A stretch of 64,000 nucleotides of DNA, taken from assembly GCF_014287815.1 (NCBI RefSeq), contig NZ_JACOOQ010000003.1, positions 120,128 through 184,127 of the forward strand, in the 5' to 3' direction. Position 1 is the stretch's first letter; every line of letters begins with the position of its first letter. Source of the stretch: Clostridium lentum (GTDB lineage Bacteria; Bacillota; Clostridia; Clostridiales; Clostridiaceae). Shown piece by piece: positions 1-7,815 of the stretch. A program made the position numbers and the translations under genes. The notes beneath the pieces were generated by a model that saw only the letters and a program-made list of their open reading frames with translations, was not told the origin of the DNA and ran no database searches.

Positions 1-2
1 CA

Positions 3-230
3 ATTCCAACACCAATAACTCATACTTTTACAGATAGATATGGCCAGTTTGTATTTGGACCTTTATGCCCTAATACAACTTATATGCTAAAGATATATAA
101 AGATGATATTAATGTAGATAATATCAATCTAATTTGTAATTGCCAAGTTGGTTCATGTTTAGGAAACAACAATTGCTGTTCTAATAGAAGCAGAGAGGGC
201 TATAGAAAATCTGAAGATACTATTTTATAG
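3..230 (+). CDS. C-terminal end of a surface-type hypothetical protein (partial)
   Basis: The frame is open from the window edge to a TAG at 228-230 and gives 75 residues, so the gene starts outside the window. The visible part begins with a stretch (DRYGQFVFGPLCPNTTY) that resembles the end of a carboxypeptidase-regulatory or prealbumin-like beta-sandwich repeat, common in Gram-positive surface and spore-coat proteins. A short Cys/Asn-rich tail with five Cys follows, in contexts such as ICNC and NNCCSN. A hairpin terminator lies just downstream. The function is unknown; only the fold resemblance is suggested, from memory. Confidence 0.6.
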   Translation: MPTPITHTFTDRYGQFVFGPLCPNTTYMLKIYKDDINVDNINLICNCQVGSCLGNNNCCSNRSREGYRKSEDTIL

Positions 231-242
231 AAATAAGTAAAT

Positions 243-274
243 AAAAGGCTCCAGTAATTAAACTAGAGCCTTTT
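243..274. terminator. Bidirectional hairpin terminator
   Basis: Nine perfect pairs join AAAAGGCTC (243-251) to GAGCCTTTT (266-274) around a 14-nt loop. A T-rich run follows on the plus strand and the A-rich side serves the minus strand. It lies between the convergent ends of the partial gene at 3-230 and the minus-strand phosphofructokinase, so it can end both transcripts. Confidence 0.8.
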
Positions 275-281
275 GTTTATA

Positions 282-1472
282 TTATTTATTAAATACCTTG
301 AACTCTGGAAGAGGAGAAATTAGTGGTAGTAAATATTTAAGAGCTTGTGGTTCTATATGATTTCCCTTATCATTAATCCAGTCAGTTGGAAAGTATTTAA
401 TATTATTAGCAACTTTATCAGCTTCAATAAGTGAATAAGAAGTTTCATAGGGTTCATTAGAAGTTCTTTCAATTGTAACCATGTATCCACACTTTCCAGT
501 AAGTGAATATTTTAATGCTTCATATCCAGCCTCATAAGCTTCCTTTAAATCTATTTCTGAAGAACAATGCATTGCACATCTTTGCAGTACGCCAAGCTCT
601 AAAGACTTTACTCTTTTTGTTATGCCTGCATTTATAATAAGCTTCTTTAAGTAATTACCTACGCCACCTAATTGAGCATGCCCAAATTTATCATTGGCAT
701 CTGCTTGAATTTCAGAAATGAATTTTCCTTTTTTATCTTTGATACCTTCAGAAACAACTATGTATACTTGGTTTTGTTCTTTAAATTTATCTGTAACATC
801 TTTTAAAAATATTTCAATATCAAAAGCTCTTTCTGGAAGATAAATAAAATCTGCAACTGACTTGCCATTCATTTGTGCTAATGCTCCAGCAGCAGCTAAC
901 CAGCCAGTATCTCTTCCCATGGTTTCTAATATGAATATACCATTGTTAGTATATACAGAAGAATCTAAATATGTTTCTAAAACTGAATTTGCAATAAATT
1001 GTGCAGCACTTCCAAAACCAGGAGTGTGATCTGTATACATTAAATCATTATCTATAGTTTTAGGAATACCTATAAATGTAATATCTATGCCAGTTTCTTT
1101 TGCATATCTACTAAGTTTGGCAGTGGTATCCATAGAGTCATTGCCACCTACATAGAAAAACGCTTTTATATCATTAGCCTTTAGTATGTCCAATAACTTG
1201 TCATATTCTTCAGTTGATTCATCTAAATCTTTCATTTTATATCTACATGAACCTAAGCCAGAAGATGGAGTAAATCTAAATTTATTAATTTCTTCATCAC
1301 TATAAGAAGTTAAGTCAATTATATTACCGTTTAAAATACCTTCAATTCCATTTAAGCCTGCAAAAACCTTATTGTATGCTTTTAACTCTTTGTTTGCATT
1401 ATAAAGTCCTACTACGCTTGAGTTTATTACAGAAGTCGGACCACCTGATTGTGCTATGATACAATTTGTCAT
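282..1472 (-). CDS. pfp: 6-phosphofructokinase, PPi-type clade
   Basis: This protein of about 396 residues belongs to the phosphofructokinase family, which phosphorylates fructose 6-phosphate to the 1,6-bisphosphate in glycolysis. Visible motifs are the N-terminal AQSGGPTSVINSS loop, GGNDSMDT at the phosphoryl-donor site, the catalytic PKTIDNDL block, TPGFGSA and ETMGRDTGW. The Asp after GGN replaces the Gly of ATP enzymes, which in this family goes with pyrophosphate use; the Asn before it is clade-specific and leaves the donor open. The longer reading frame adds 19 residues, but AAGGAGTG lies 7 nt before the ATG at 1472, so that start is chosen. It is a single-gene unit with its own promoter and the shared terminator. 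Confidence 0.88.
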   Translation of the reverse strand: MTNCIIAQSGGPTSVINSSVVGLYNANKELKAYNKVFAGLNGIEGILNGNIIDLTSYSDEEINKFRFTPSSGLGSCRYKMKDLDESTEEYDKLLDILKANDIKAFFYVGGNDSMDTTAKLSRYAKETGIDITFIGIPKTIDNDLMYTDHTPGFGSAAQFIANSVLETYLDSSVYTNNGIFILETMGRDTGWLAAAGALAQMNGKSVADFIYLPERAFDIEIFLKDVTDKFKEQNQVYIVVSEGIKDKKGKFISEIQADANDKFGHAQLGGVGNYLKKLIINAGITKRVKSLELGVLQRCAMHCSSEIDLKEAYEAGYEALKYSLTGKCGYMVTIERTSNEPYETSYSLIEADKVANNIKYFPTDWINDKGNHIEPQALKYLLPLISPLPEFKVFNK

Positions 1473-1500
1473 TAAAATACACTCCTTTTCTATATATGCT

Positions 1501-1529
1501 ATACTATTTAAAGTTAATTCGTAATACAA
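1501..1529 (-). promoter_or_regulatory. Probable sigma-A promoter of the phosphofructokinase gene
   Basis: On the minus strand the sequence reads TTGTAT, a 17-nt spacer, then TAGTAT, about 30 nt upstream of the start codon and ahead of a good ribosome site. The call rests on consensus match and spacing only. Confidence 0.5.
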
Positions 1530-1693
1530 TATATACTATACAACAAAAAATAGATAAATAAAAGTATTATTTTTATAATAAAATACAATATAATGTAAAA
1601 AAGTAAAAGTAAAATGAAAATATGTATCCAAGTAACATATGTAAAAATATTAGATAATACAATGTTATATAAGTATAATTTAGGAGTGTGCAT

Positions 1694-2248
1694 ATGAATA
1701 TTAAAGATATTCTTATAGTTGGAGTAGCTTTGGCTATGGATGCATTTGGTATAACTATAAGTATTGGATTAAATAAACATGTAAATAGAAGCAAAAAAAT
1801 AGGTTTCATTATATCTTTTGCATTATTTCAATTTTTATTTTTCTTTAGTGGCGCTATTATGGGCTTTTTATTTGAAAAATATATTACTGCAATTCCCAAT
1901 ATTATTGGAGGAATAGCCATAGGTATAGTAGGGGTAATGATGATAAGAGAGGGCTTTGAAAAAAATGAAAATGAAGATTTGGTTTTAAAAAATATTATGT
2001 ATTTAATTTTAGGTGTCTCAGTAAGTATAGATGCCTTGGTAGTAGGATTTACTACAATAGGAACTACAATATCTTACGAAATAATTTTTCTTGATTCTAT
2101 TTTTGTAGGAATCATAACTCTTATTATATGCACTGCAGGATTTTATTTTTGTCGTTTTATAAGAAGGATAAGTTTTGTTACTAAATATGCAGATTTTTTT
2201 GGAGGAATAATACTTATTTTATTTGCAATAAAAATGATATTCTTTTAA
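1694..2248 (+). CDS. MntP-like (DUF204) manganese efflux membrane protein
   Basis: This 184-residue integral membrane protein has six hydrophobic segments arranged as two similar halves. Each half carries the acidic signature of the MntP/YtaF family: ALAMDAFGITISIG near residues 14-27 and VSVSIDALVVGF near residues 115-126. MntP exports Mn(II); YtaF paralogues have a role in sporulation that is less clear, so the exact role is inferred. A GTG at 1688 is in frame, but AGGAG at 1682-1686 sits 7 nt before the ATG at 1694, which is preferred. No manganese riboswitch was recognised upstream. Confidence 0.75.
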   Translation: MNIKDILIVGVALAMDAFGITISIGLNKHVNRSKKIGFIISFALFQFLFFFSGAIMGFLFEKYITAIPNIIGGIAIGIVGVMMIREGFEKNENEDLVLKNIMYLILGVSVSIDALVVGFTTIGTTISYEIIFLDSIFVGIITLIICTAGFYFCRFIRRISFVTKYADFFGGIILILFAIKMIFF

Positions 2249-2350
2249 ATAAAGAAATAATAAAATTTTTCTTTTATTGACACAAAATTGTAACAAAAAC
2301 ACTATAGGACTATTAACAATAGGAGCATTAATTATGTTAATGGATTATAG

Positions 2351-2390
2351 AAAAATATTACTGGAAAATAACACTTCCAGTAATATTTTT
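2351..2390 (+). terminator. Hairpin terminator after the MntP-like gene
   Basis: A perfect 16-bp inverted repeat (2351-2366 with 2375-2390) with an 8-nt loop ends in a run of T. It lies in the 216-nt gap before the helicase gene. The gap also holds a TTGACA at 2277 and a 32-codon open frame at 2334-2432 that spans the hairpin; I do not call that frame a gene. Confidence 0.7.
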
Positions 2391-2464
2391 TATAATTTTA
2401 TCTGTAGTTTATTTAATTTTAGATATAATTAAATGTAGTATATATTTTTTTTGGAGGTGTTTTT

Positions 2465-5050
2465 GTGGCACTAAATAGAGAGCAACTTACAGTTATTAAT
2501 GAATTAAATGAAAATATTATGCTTTTAGCTTCTGCAGGAACAGGTAAGACTGAAACTTTAGCAAGAAGAGTTGCTAATATAATAGAAACTAAGAAGGCGC
2601 CTGGTGATGAAATATTATGTATTACCTTCACAAATAAGGCTTGTAAGGAAATGAAGGAAAGAGTGGAGCAGATTGTTGGTGCTGAAGGAAATAAGGTTAA
2701 GGTAAGCACTTTCCATAGTTTTTGTTTTGATATTATTAAGCAACAAGCTAAAAAGAGGACAGATATATTTACTGATTTTGTGGTTTTTGATGAAGATGAT
2801 TGTATAGAAATAATAAAGACATGTAATTATTTTAACTTTCCTATTCCATTAATTCAAAGATTTTTAGATTTTATAAAGTTAGAAAGAGCAAGAAGAGATA
2901 TTTATTCAGAAGATGAAAAAAAAGATTATGAAGAAGTAGTAAAGTTATCTTTTAAAGAAAATGAAGAGAAAATAAATAGTTTATGTTCAGATAGAGGTAA
3001 TATAAATTTAAATTTAAAAAAATTTCTTAAGGAAAAAGGTCATATACTTATTAATAGTTATAATGGGACTTTACGTAATAATCATGCTGTTGATTTTGCC
3101 GATATAATTGTTAGTGTAAAAGAGCTATTTAAAGATGAACAGTTGATAGAGGCATTAAAAATCAAATATAAATATATAAATATCGATGAAGTACAAGATA
3201 CTAGTTTATTGGAATATTCAATAATAGAAAAGATATTTGCCAATAACAATATTTTAATTTGTGGAGATATTTTTCAAACCATATATAAATGGAGAGGGTC
3301 AGAACCTGATAAGATATTTGACAAGTTTAAAAACAAATATAAACCAAAGGAAATTATCTTTGTAAAAAATTATAGGGCAACTAAGAATCTTACAGAGGCA
3401 TCTTTATCATATTTAAAAAATGCCTTTGAAAATGAAGTAAATGAAATATATAAAGAAGAAATAAAGGCTTTTACGGAAGCTGAAGGTGAAAAGATTAAAT
3501 ATAAAGCTTTAAATAGCTCCATGGAAGAAGCAAGATTCATTGTGGATGAAATAAGAAGACTACAAGCTAAAGGTGAAGATTTAAATAAGATAGCAGTACT
3601 AACAAGAAATAATAGATATAATGTTGAGCTTAGCGGAAACATTGAGAATATATTATCTAGAGAAGGAGCAGATTTTTCTTTTGCCTTAGTGGATCAGTTT
3701 AGATTCTTTAGAAGGCAGGAAATAAAAGATATTATTGCTTTTTTAAAGCTTATTGGCAATAAAAATGATGCAATTAGTTTAAAAAGAATTGTAAAAAGAC
3801 TACCTACTGGTGTAGGAGATAAGGCTTTTGAGGCTATAGAATCTGATGAGTATAAATCAATAGGCATAAGCCTTTGTGATTATATTGATGAAAATACTGT
3901 TTTATTTGGTGAGAAATACGGGCTTTTAATCAATGAATTTGAAAATAATAATATTATTGTCTTTGATGTGGAAAGCACTGGTGTTGATGTTACTGAAGAT
4001 GAAATAATTCAAATAGCAGCCATAAAGATAAATAAATATGGTGAGGTTACAGAAAAATTTGAAAAGTTCTTAAAGAATAAGAAGTCAGTAAAATCATCGG
4101 AGCATGTTCATGGATTTAGTGATGAGTTCTTAAGGGAAAATGGAGAAGATAAAGAAGTTGTATTAAAAGAGTTTATAGAATTTTCAAAAGATGCAATAAT
4201 TGTAGGGCATAATGTACAATTTGATATAAATATATTAACTAGTGAATTAAGTAGATTAAATTTAGGAAAAGTAAAATTTAAAGGCTTTTTTGATACCTTA
4301 GATATTTATAAGAGATTTTATTCCAATTTACCTAATCATAAATTAGATACATTAAGCAGGATTTTTGAAACTGTTAACAAACCAAGCCATGATGCTATGG
4401 ATGATATTTTAGCCACAAAAGAACTTTTAGTGATGGCAATAGAAAATAAGATAATACCTACATCACTAGAGAGAATTGCTTATATGTCAAGACATATGAA
4501 GGCTTTTACAGCCATAAGAAATAAATTAAATGCTTTATTTATTAAGGCTGAATCTTTAAGACCATGTGATATTGTGGCTGAAGTTATTAATGGGTTTAGT
4601 ATAAAGACCTTATATCCAGGAGAAGAGGGACGTGAAAAAATAGAGCGTCTGAGGGATTTTTATATGCTTTTAAAGGAGTTAGATGAAGAAGAAAAGAGCA
4701 ATAGGGATGCTCTTATGGAAATAATTAAGATCACTGCATTATCTAATGGTGATTTAGAAGCACTTATTATAAATAGAAGCAAATTTCCTAAGATACCTAT
4801 AATTACAGTGCATCAGTCAAAGGGACTAGAATATGATACGGTATTTTTAGCAGGACTAAAGGAAAATACTTTCCCTTCATATATGTCAGTGAAAGCAAAT
4901 AATATTGATGAAGAAAAAAGGACTTTTTATGTTGCTATGACAAGAGCAAAGAAAAGACTTTACATGACATGTAGCCTTGAAGATGCTTATGGAAAAATAG
5001 GAGAAGAAAGTAGGTTTATAAAGCTAATAGATTATAAATACTTAGGTTAA
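2465..5050 (+). CDS. UvrD/Rep-type helicase with embedded DEDDh exonuclease
   Basis: This is an 861-residue superfamily 1A helicase. Motif I is ASAGTGKT at 22-29, motif II is DEVQD from D241, motif III is CGDIFQTIYKWRG, motif V is TVHQSKGLEYD from 781 and motif VI is VAMTRAKKR from 823. Between the first RecA-like half and motif V, at about residues 495-660, sits a complete DnaQ/PolC-like 3'-5' exonuclease with D501 and E503 (FDVESTG), D587 (HNVQFD), and H642 and D647 (HDAMDD). It is thus predicted to unwind and degrade DNA in one chain, a plausible repair role. The GTG start at 2465 follows GGAGGT by 6 nt. The gene heads a possible unit with the next two genes. Confidence 0.88.
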   Translation: MALNREQLTVINELNENIMLLASAGTGKTETLARRVANIIETKKAPGDEILCITFTNKACKEMKERVEQIVGAEGNKVKVSTFHSFCFDIIKQQAKKRTDIFTDFVVFDEDDCIEIIKTCNYFNFPIPLIQRFLDFIKLERARRDIYSEDEKKDYEEVVKLSFKENEEKINSLCSDRGNINLNLKKFLKEKGHILINSYNGTLRNNHAVDFADIIVSVKELFKDEQLIEALKIKYKYINIDEVQDTSLLEYSIIEKIFANNNILICGDIFQTIYKWRGSEPDKIFDKFKNKYKPKEIIFVKNYRATKNLTEASLSYLKNAFENEVNEIYKEEIKAFTEAEGEKIKYKALNSSMEEARFIVDEIRRLQAKGEDLNKIAVLTRNNRYNVELSGNIENILSREGADFSFALVDQFRFFRRQEIKDIIAFLKLIGNKNDAISLKRIVKRLPTGVGDKAFEAIESDEYKSIGISLCDYIDENTVLFGEKYGLLINEFENNNIIVFDVESTGVDVTEDEIIQIAAIKINKYGEVTEKFEKFLKNKKSVKSSEHVHGFSDEFLRENGEDKEVVLKEFIEFSKDAIIVGHNVQFDINILTSELSRLNLGKVKFKGFFDTLDIYKRFYSNLPNHKLDTLSRIFETVNKPSHDAMDDILATKELLVMAIENKIIPTSLERIAYMSRHMKAFTAIRNKLNALFIKAESLRPCDIVAEVINGFSIKTLYPGEEGREKIERLRDFYMLLKELDEEEKSNRDALMEIIKITALSNGDLEALIINRSKFPKIPIITVHQSKGLEYDTVFLAGLKENTFPSYMSVKANNIDEEKRTFYVAMTRAKKRLYMTCSLEDAYGKIGEESRFIKLIDYKYLG

Positions 5051-5122
5051 TTAAGAGTTATGGAATAAATTCATGGAGTTTAAAAAAATTAGAAATTAAA
5101 TATAAGTAGCTAAGAGGTAAAA

Positions 5123-5893
5123 ATGAGGAAGATAAGTAAGGCAATAGATTTGTTAAAGACAAAATATAAAATGGTAAGGAAACAGAAAATCTATCAAGGC
5201 AAAAAATATAAGGTTAAATATATATTAGAAGAAAATAAAAATTCAGAAGTTTTATTAGTTCTTTTTACTTCATGCACAGCTAAAGGTCAAAAGGCTAGAT
5301 ATAACTATATGAGAACAGTTGAAAATTATGATGTTAATAAGCTTTTTATCTTAGATGATTTTGGCTTTGATGGACGAGGAGCATATTATTTAGGAAAAGA
5401 TAAGGATTTTAAGATTGCAGAAGATGTACAAGGTTTGATAAACAGCATTTGCAATAAGATAAAGCCTAAAAAAGAAGTTTATATAGGTTCAAGCAAAGGT
5501 GCTTATGGAGCATTATATTTTGCTTTAGATAGAAAGAACACTTATGTTATTGCAGGGGCGCCTCAATATATGTTAGGTAATTATTTAAATTTACCAGGCC
5601 ATAAAGAAATTTTAGAATATATTATGGGAAATACATGTGAAGAATCCATAAAGTATTTAAATGTGCTTATGGAGAAAAAATTAGAAGAAAGCACTAAGAA
5701 TAATACTAAGATATTCTTACATTATTCCAGTGAAGAGGAAACTTATGAAAGTGATTTAAAGCCCTTGGTTAATGAGCTTAATAAATTAAATTATGATTGT
5801 GAGTTTGATGTGATGAAATATAATAGTCATGCCGAACTTACAAATTATTTTCCTAAATATATTCGAAATTGTATAGAAGAAATAATATTATGA
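5123..5893 (+). CDS. Alpha/beta-hydrolase-like protein (Asp2/XcbB-like)
   Basis: This 256-residue cytosolic protein has no signal peptide. The centre has a nucleophile-elbow sequence, YIGSSKGAYGALYFA near residues 115-129, preceded by a beta strand (VLLVLFTSC). A late H in NSHAELTNYFP could complete a triad. This pattern resembles the alpha/beta-hydrolase fold of accessory secretion protein Asp2 and of XcbB/CpsF-type capsule proteins, but the match is from memory and no substrate can be named. It lies 72 nt after the helicase gene and 16 nt before the Fic gene, so co-transcription is likely. Confidence 0.55.
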   Translation: MRKISKAIDLLKTKYKMVRKQKIYQGKKYKVKYILEENKNSEVLLVLFTSCTAKGQKARYNYMRTVENYDVNKLFILDDFGFDGRGAYYLGKDKDFKIAEDVQGLINSICNKIKPKKEVYIGSSKGAYGALYFALDRKNTYVIAGAPQYMLGNYLNLPGHKEILEYIMGNTCEESIKYLNVLMEKKLEESTKNNTKIFLHYSSEEETYESDLKPLVNELNKLNYDCEFDVMKYNSHAELTNYFPKYIRNCIEEIIL

Positions 5894-5909
5894 TAGGGAG
5901 GTTAGTAAG

Positions 5910-6698
5910 ATGTCAGATGATTTTAAAGCTAGAGATGTTCAGTTTTTTACTAATTTTAAAAAAGTAAAATTTAAAAGTTATAATGTGAAAAATTGTAGGC
6001 TTTCGCAAGATGAAATGATTAAGATTATAGAAACATACAGATATAGGCCATTTAATGATAGAATTGCATATTTAGAGGTATATACATCTAATAAAATAGA
6101 AGGTAATACCTTAACAAAGGGTCAAACAAAAGCTGTACTTGAAGGAATTGCTCAAGATGCTGATTTAAGATCACAAACTGAAGTAATACAATTAAATAGG
6201 GCTATAAGAGATAATTTTTCTATAAATAATGATTTAAGTTTAGAACTTATCTGTAGAATTCATAAAGATATAACATTTAATACATTAGAAAATAGTGAAT
6301 GGGAAGGAAAAATTAGAAGTAGTCAGGTATATATTTCAAATAGCCTAATTAATCCACCGCTAGCAGAAAAGGTTAAAGAGCAGTTAAATGAAGCTATAGA
6401 TAGATTTAATAATAGTGATAAAGAGTTAATAGATATTTTTAAATTTAAGTTAGATTTTGTAAGAGTACATCCATTTATGGATGGTAATGGTAGGTTATCA
6501 AGGCTTATTATGAATGGTCTTTTAACTGCTAAGAGTTATCCAAGAATAATTATTAGAAACCAAGATAAAGGCTTTTACTATGATGCAATAGAAGATTCAT
6601 TAAAAGTTGGTAAATATGATGCATGGCTTAAGTTTATGTTAACATATATGAAATTTATGTGTGAGTTAGAGGATACGTTTTTATTAGATATAGAATAA
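5910..6698 (+). CDS. Fic family protein (probable AMPylase) with N-terminal inhibitory helix
   Basis: The 262-residue protein carries the Fic core HPFMDGNGR, with catalytic H187 and R195, as found in enzymes that move AMP or other nucleotide parts from NTPs to protein hydroxyls. Near residues 57-66 it has TSNKIEGNTL, which fits the (S/T)xxxE(G/N) autoinhibitory helix. As that helix is N-terminal it would be a class II Fic protein, self-restrained rather than paired with a separate antitoxin. The region before the core matches the Fic_N-type segment. GGGAGG lies just ahead of the ATG. The target is unknown. Decayed histidine kinase sequence follows directly. Confidence 0.85.
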   Translation: MSDDFKARDVQFFTNFKKVKFKSYNVKNCRLSQDEMIKIIETYRYRPFNDRIAYLEVYTSNKIEGNTLTKGQTKAVLEGIAQDADLRSQTEVIQLNRAIRDNFSINNDLSLELICRIHKDITFNTLENSEWEGKIRSSQVYISNSLINPPLAEKVKEQLNEAIDRFNNSDKELIDIFKFKLDFVRVHPFMDGNGRLSRLIMNGLLTAKSYPRIIIRNQDKGFYYDAIEDSLKVGKYDAWLKFMLTYMKFMCELEDTFLLDIE

Positions 6699-6719
6699 GG
6701 ATTTTAAAGAATAAAGTGA

Positions 6720-7050
6720 ATTTTAAAAGATATAATAAGCGATATATCACATCAATTAAAGACACCTCTTGCGGCACTTATATCTTATAATGATATTTTA
6801 AAAAATCATGAAAGTATGTCTGTAGAAGATAAAAATATGTTTATAGAATTTACTTCAAAGCAATTAGATAGAATGGAATGGCTTATAACAACCTTATTAA
6901 AATATGCCAGAATAGAAAGTAATGTTGTGAAATATAATAAAGATACAATACCATTAAATAATAGAGGCACATAACGGCACTATTACAGTGGAAAGCCAGC
7001 TTAATAAAGGTACTACATTTTATATAACATTTTTAAAAGGAATAATATAA
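6720..7050 (+). pseudogene. Histidine kinase remnant
   Basis: This 366-nt gap holds pieces of one sensor kinase. From 6720 an open frame with no start codon reads a HisKA segment with the H-box SDISHQLKTPLAAL, then a helix ending in LLKYARIES, and stops with TAA at 6972-6974. Right after, in another frame (6976-7050), comes GTITVESQLNKGTTFYITF and a stop, which is the usual last strand of the HATPase domain. The sensor part and nearly all of the ATPase are missing, so the gene is dead. No partner response regulator is nearby. The TAA at 7048-7050 touches the ribosome site of the next gene. Confidence 0.85.
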
Positions 7051-7064
7051 GGAGAGATTAACAA

Positions 7065-7331
7065 ATGAGAAGCGATAAAATAGAAGAGTTAATGGACATT
7101 TATGAAACACTAGTGGATGCAGGAGTAACTTTTTATTATGAAGATGAAGAAATTGCTCATGGAGAAGTAACAAGTCTTACTTTTAATGAAGATGATACTA
7201 TAGATATAGAATTAGATGAATCAGAAAACTTTACTGTAGAAGTAAAAGATTTTATTAATAATCACTCAAAAGAAGGAATGAATTATCATTGCTTTGAAAC
7301 AGTAAGAAGATTTGATAAACTTTTAAGCTAA
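7065..7331 (+). CDS. Small acidic hypothetical protein
   Basis: The gene encodes 88 residues with many Asp and Glu, no signal peptide and no membrane segment. AAGGAGAG precedes the ATG by a normal distance, which supports a real gene. The predicted pattern is a helix (EELMDIYETLVDAG), several short strands with acidic turns, and a C-terminal helix. I do not recognise a family with confidence. It stands between the kinase remnant and another small acidic gene; both could be read with the pepF operon, but no promoter was identified. Confidence 0.7.
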   Translation: MRSDKIEELMDIYETLVDAGVTFYYEDEEIAHGEVTSLTFNEDDTIDIELDESENFTVEVKDFINNHSKEGMNYHCFETVRRFDKLLS

Positions 7332-7384
7332 TATTATAATAAAAATATATGAAAATTTTACAAGAGAGAAATAGGAGAAATGCA

Positions 7385-7783
7385 ATGGATTATTCAAGTT
7401 TAATATTAATGGAAAGAGATAATGAAACAGGATTTGTATCGAAGGAAGTTGGAAGTTTTCAAGTTTCAGAAGGTGCTGAATTTGTAAAAAACTTTTATGT
7501 AAAAGGTGATACAGTTTACTTCATATTTGATACAAAAGAGGATGTAGAAGAATGGCAATATTCTGCTATTTATGATTTATTTGATTATGAATTATTTAAA
7601 GGTGAAGGGTTAGATATAGAGGATATAGAAGATGAATATAATCCAACATTTTTAGTAAAGTTTGAATATAAGGATGATTATGATTATTTAAAAGAAAAAT
7701 TAGATCTTTGTATAGAATTAGTTGAAGAATCAATGGAAAAGGTATTTAAGAATATTGAGGGAAAAGAAGAAGAGTATAAATAA
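7385..7783 (+). CDS. Conserved clostridial protein (DUF6762-like)
   Basis: This acidic cytosolic protein has 132 residues and no membrane segment. The central EDVEEWQYSAIYDLFD and the N-terminal MDYSSLILMERDNETGF recall a protein family kept in many clostridia and listed, as I remember, as DUF6762; its function is not known. The reading frame can start at 7349, but AGGAG at 7373-7377 is 7 nt from the ATG at 7385, so the shorter form is chosen. It ends 32 nt before the pepF start. Confidence 0.65.
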   Translation: MDYSSLILMERDNETGFVSKEVGSFQVSEGAEFVKNFYVKGDTVYFIFDTKEDVEEWQYSAIYDLFDYELFKGEGLDIEDIEDEYNPTFLVKFEYKDDYDYLKEKLDLCIELVEESMEKVFKNIEGKEEEYK

Positions 7784-7785
7784 GA

Positions 7786-7815
7786 AAGGAGTGCTACAGT
7801 ATAGATTGTAGCGAT
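7786..7815 (+). promoter_or_regulatory. Shine-Dalgarno separated from the pepF start by a hairpin
   Basis: AAGGAG (7786-7791) is the only good ribosome site before the pepF ATG at 7816, yet it is 24 nt away. The gap holds GCTACA (7793-7798) and TGTAGC (7807-7812), which pair perfectly around an 8-nt loop. If the hairpin forms, the effective spacing drops to about 4 nt. The bases are seen directly; the role is inferred. Confidence 0.5.

Noticed and set aside
1573..1809. Minus-strand hydrophobic open frame opposite the MntP-like gene
   Set aside because: It overlaps a well-supported gene and is low-complexity Phe/Leu/Ile/Tyr text.
2334..2432. A 32-codon open frame with a GGAG upstream and a TTGACA at 2277
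   Set aside because: It runs through the perfect terminator hairpin at 2351-2390, so its codons are largely set by the hairpin. The -10 is poor and no family is recognised.
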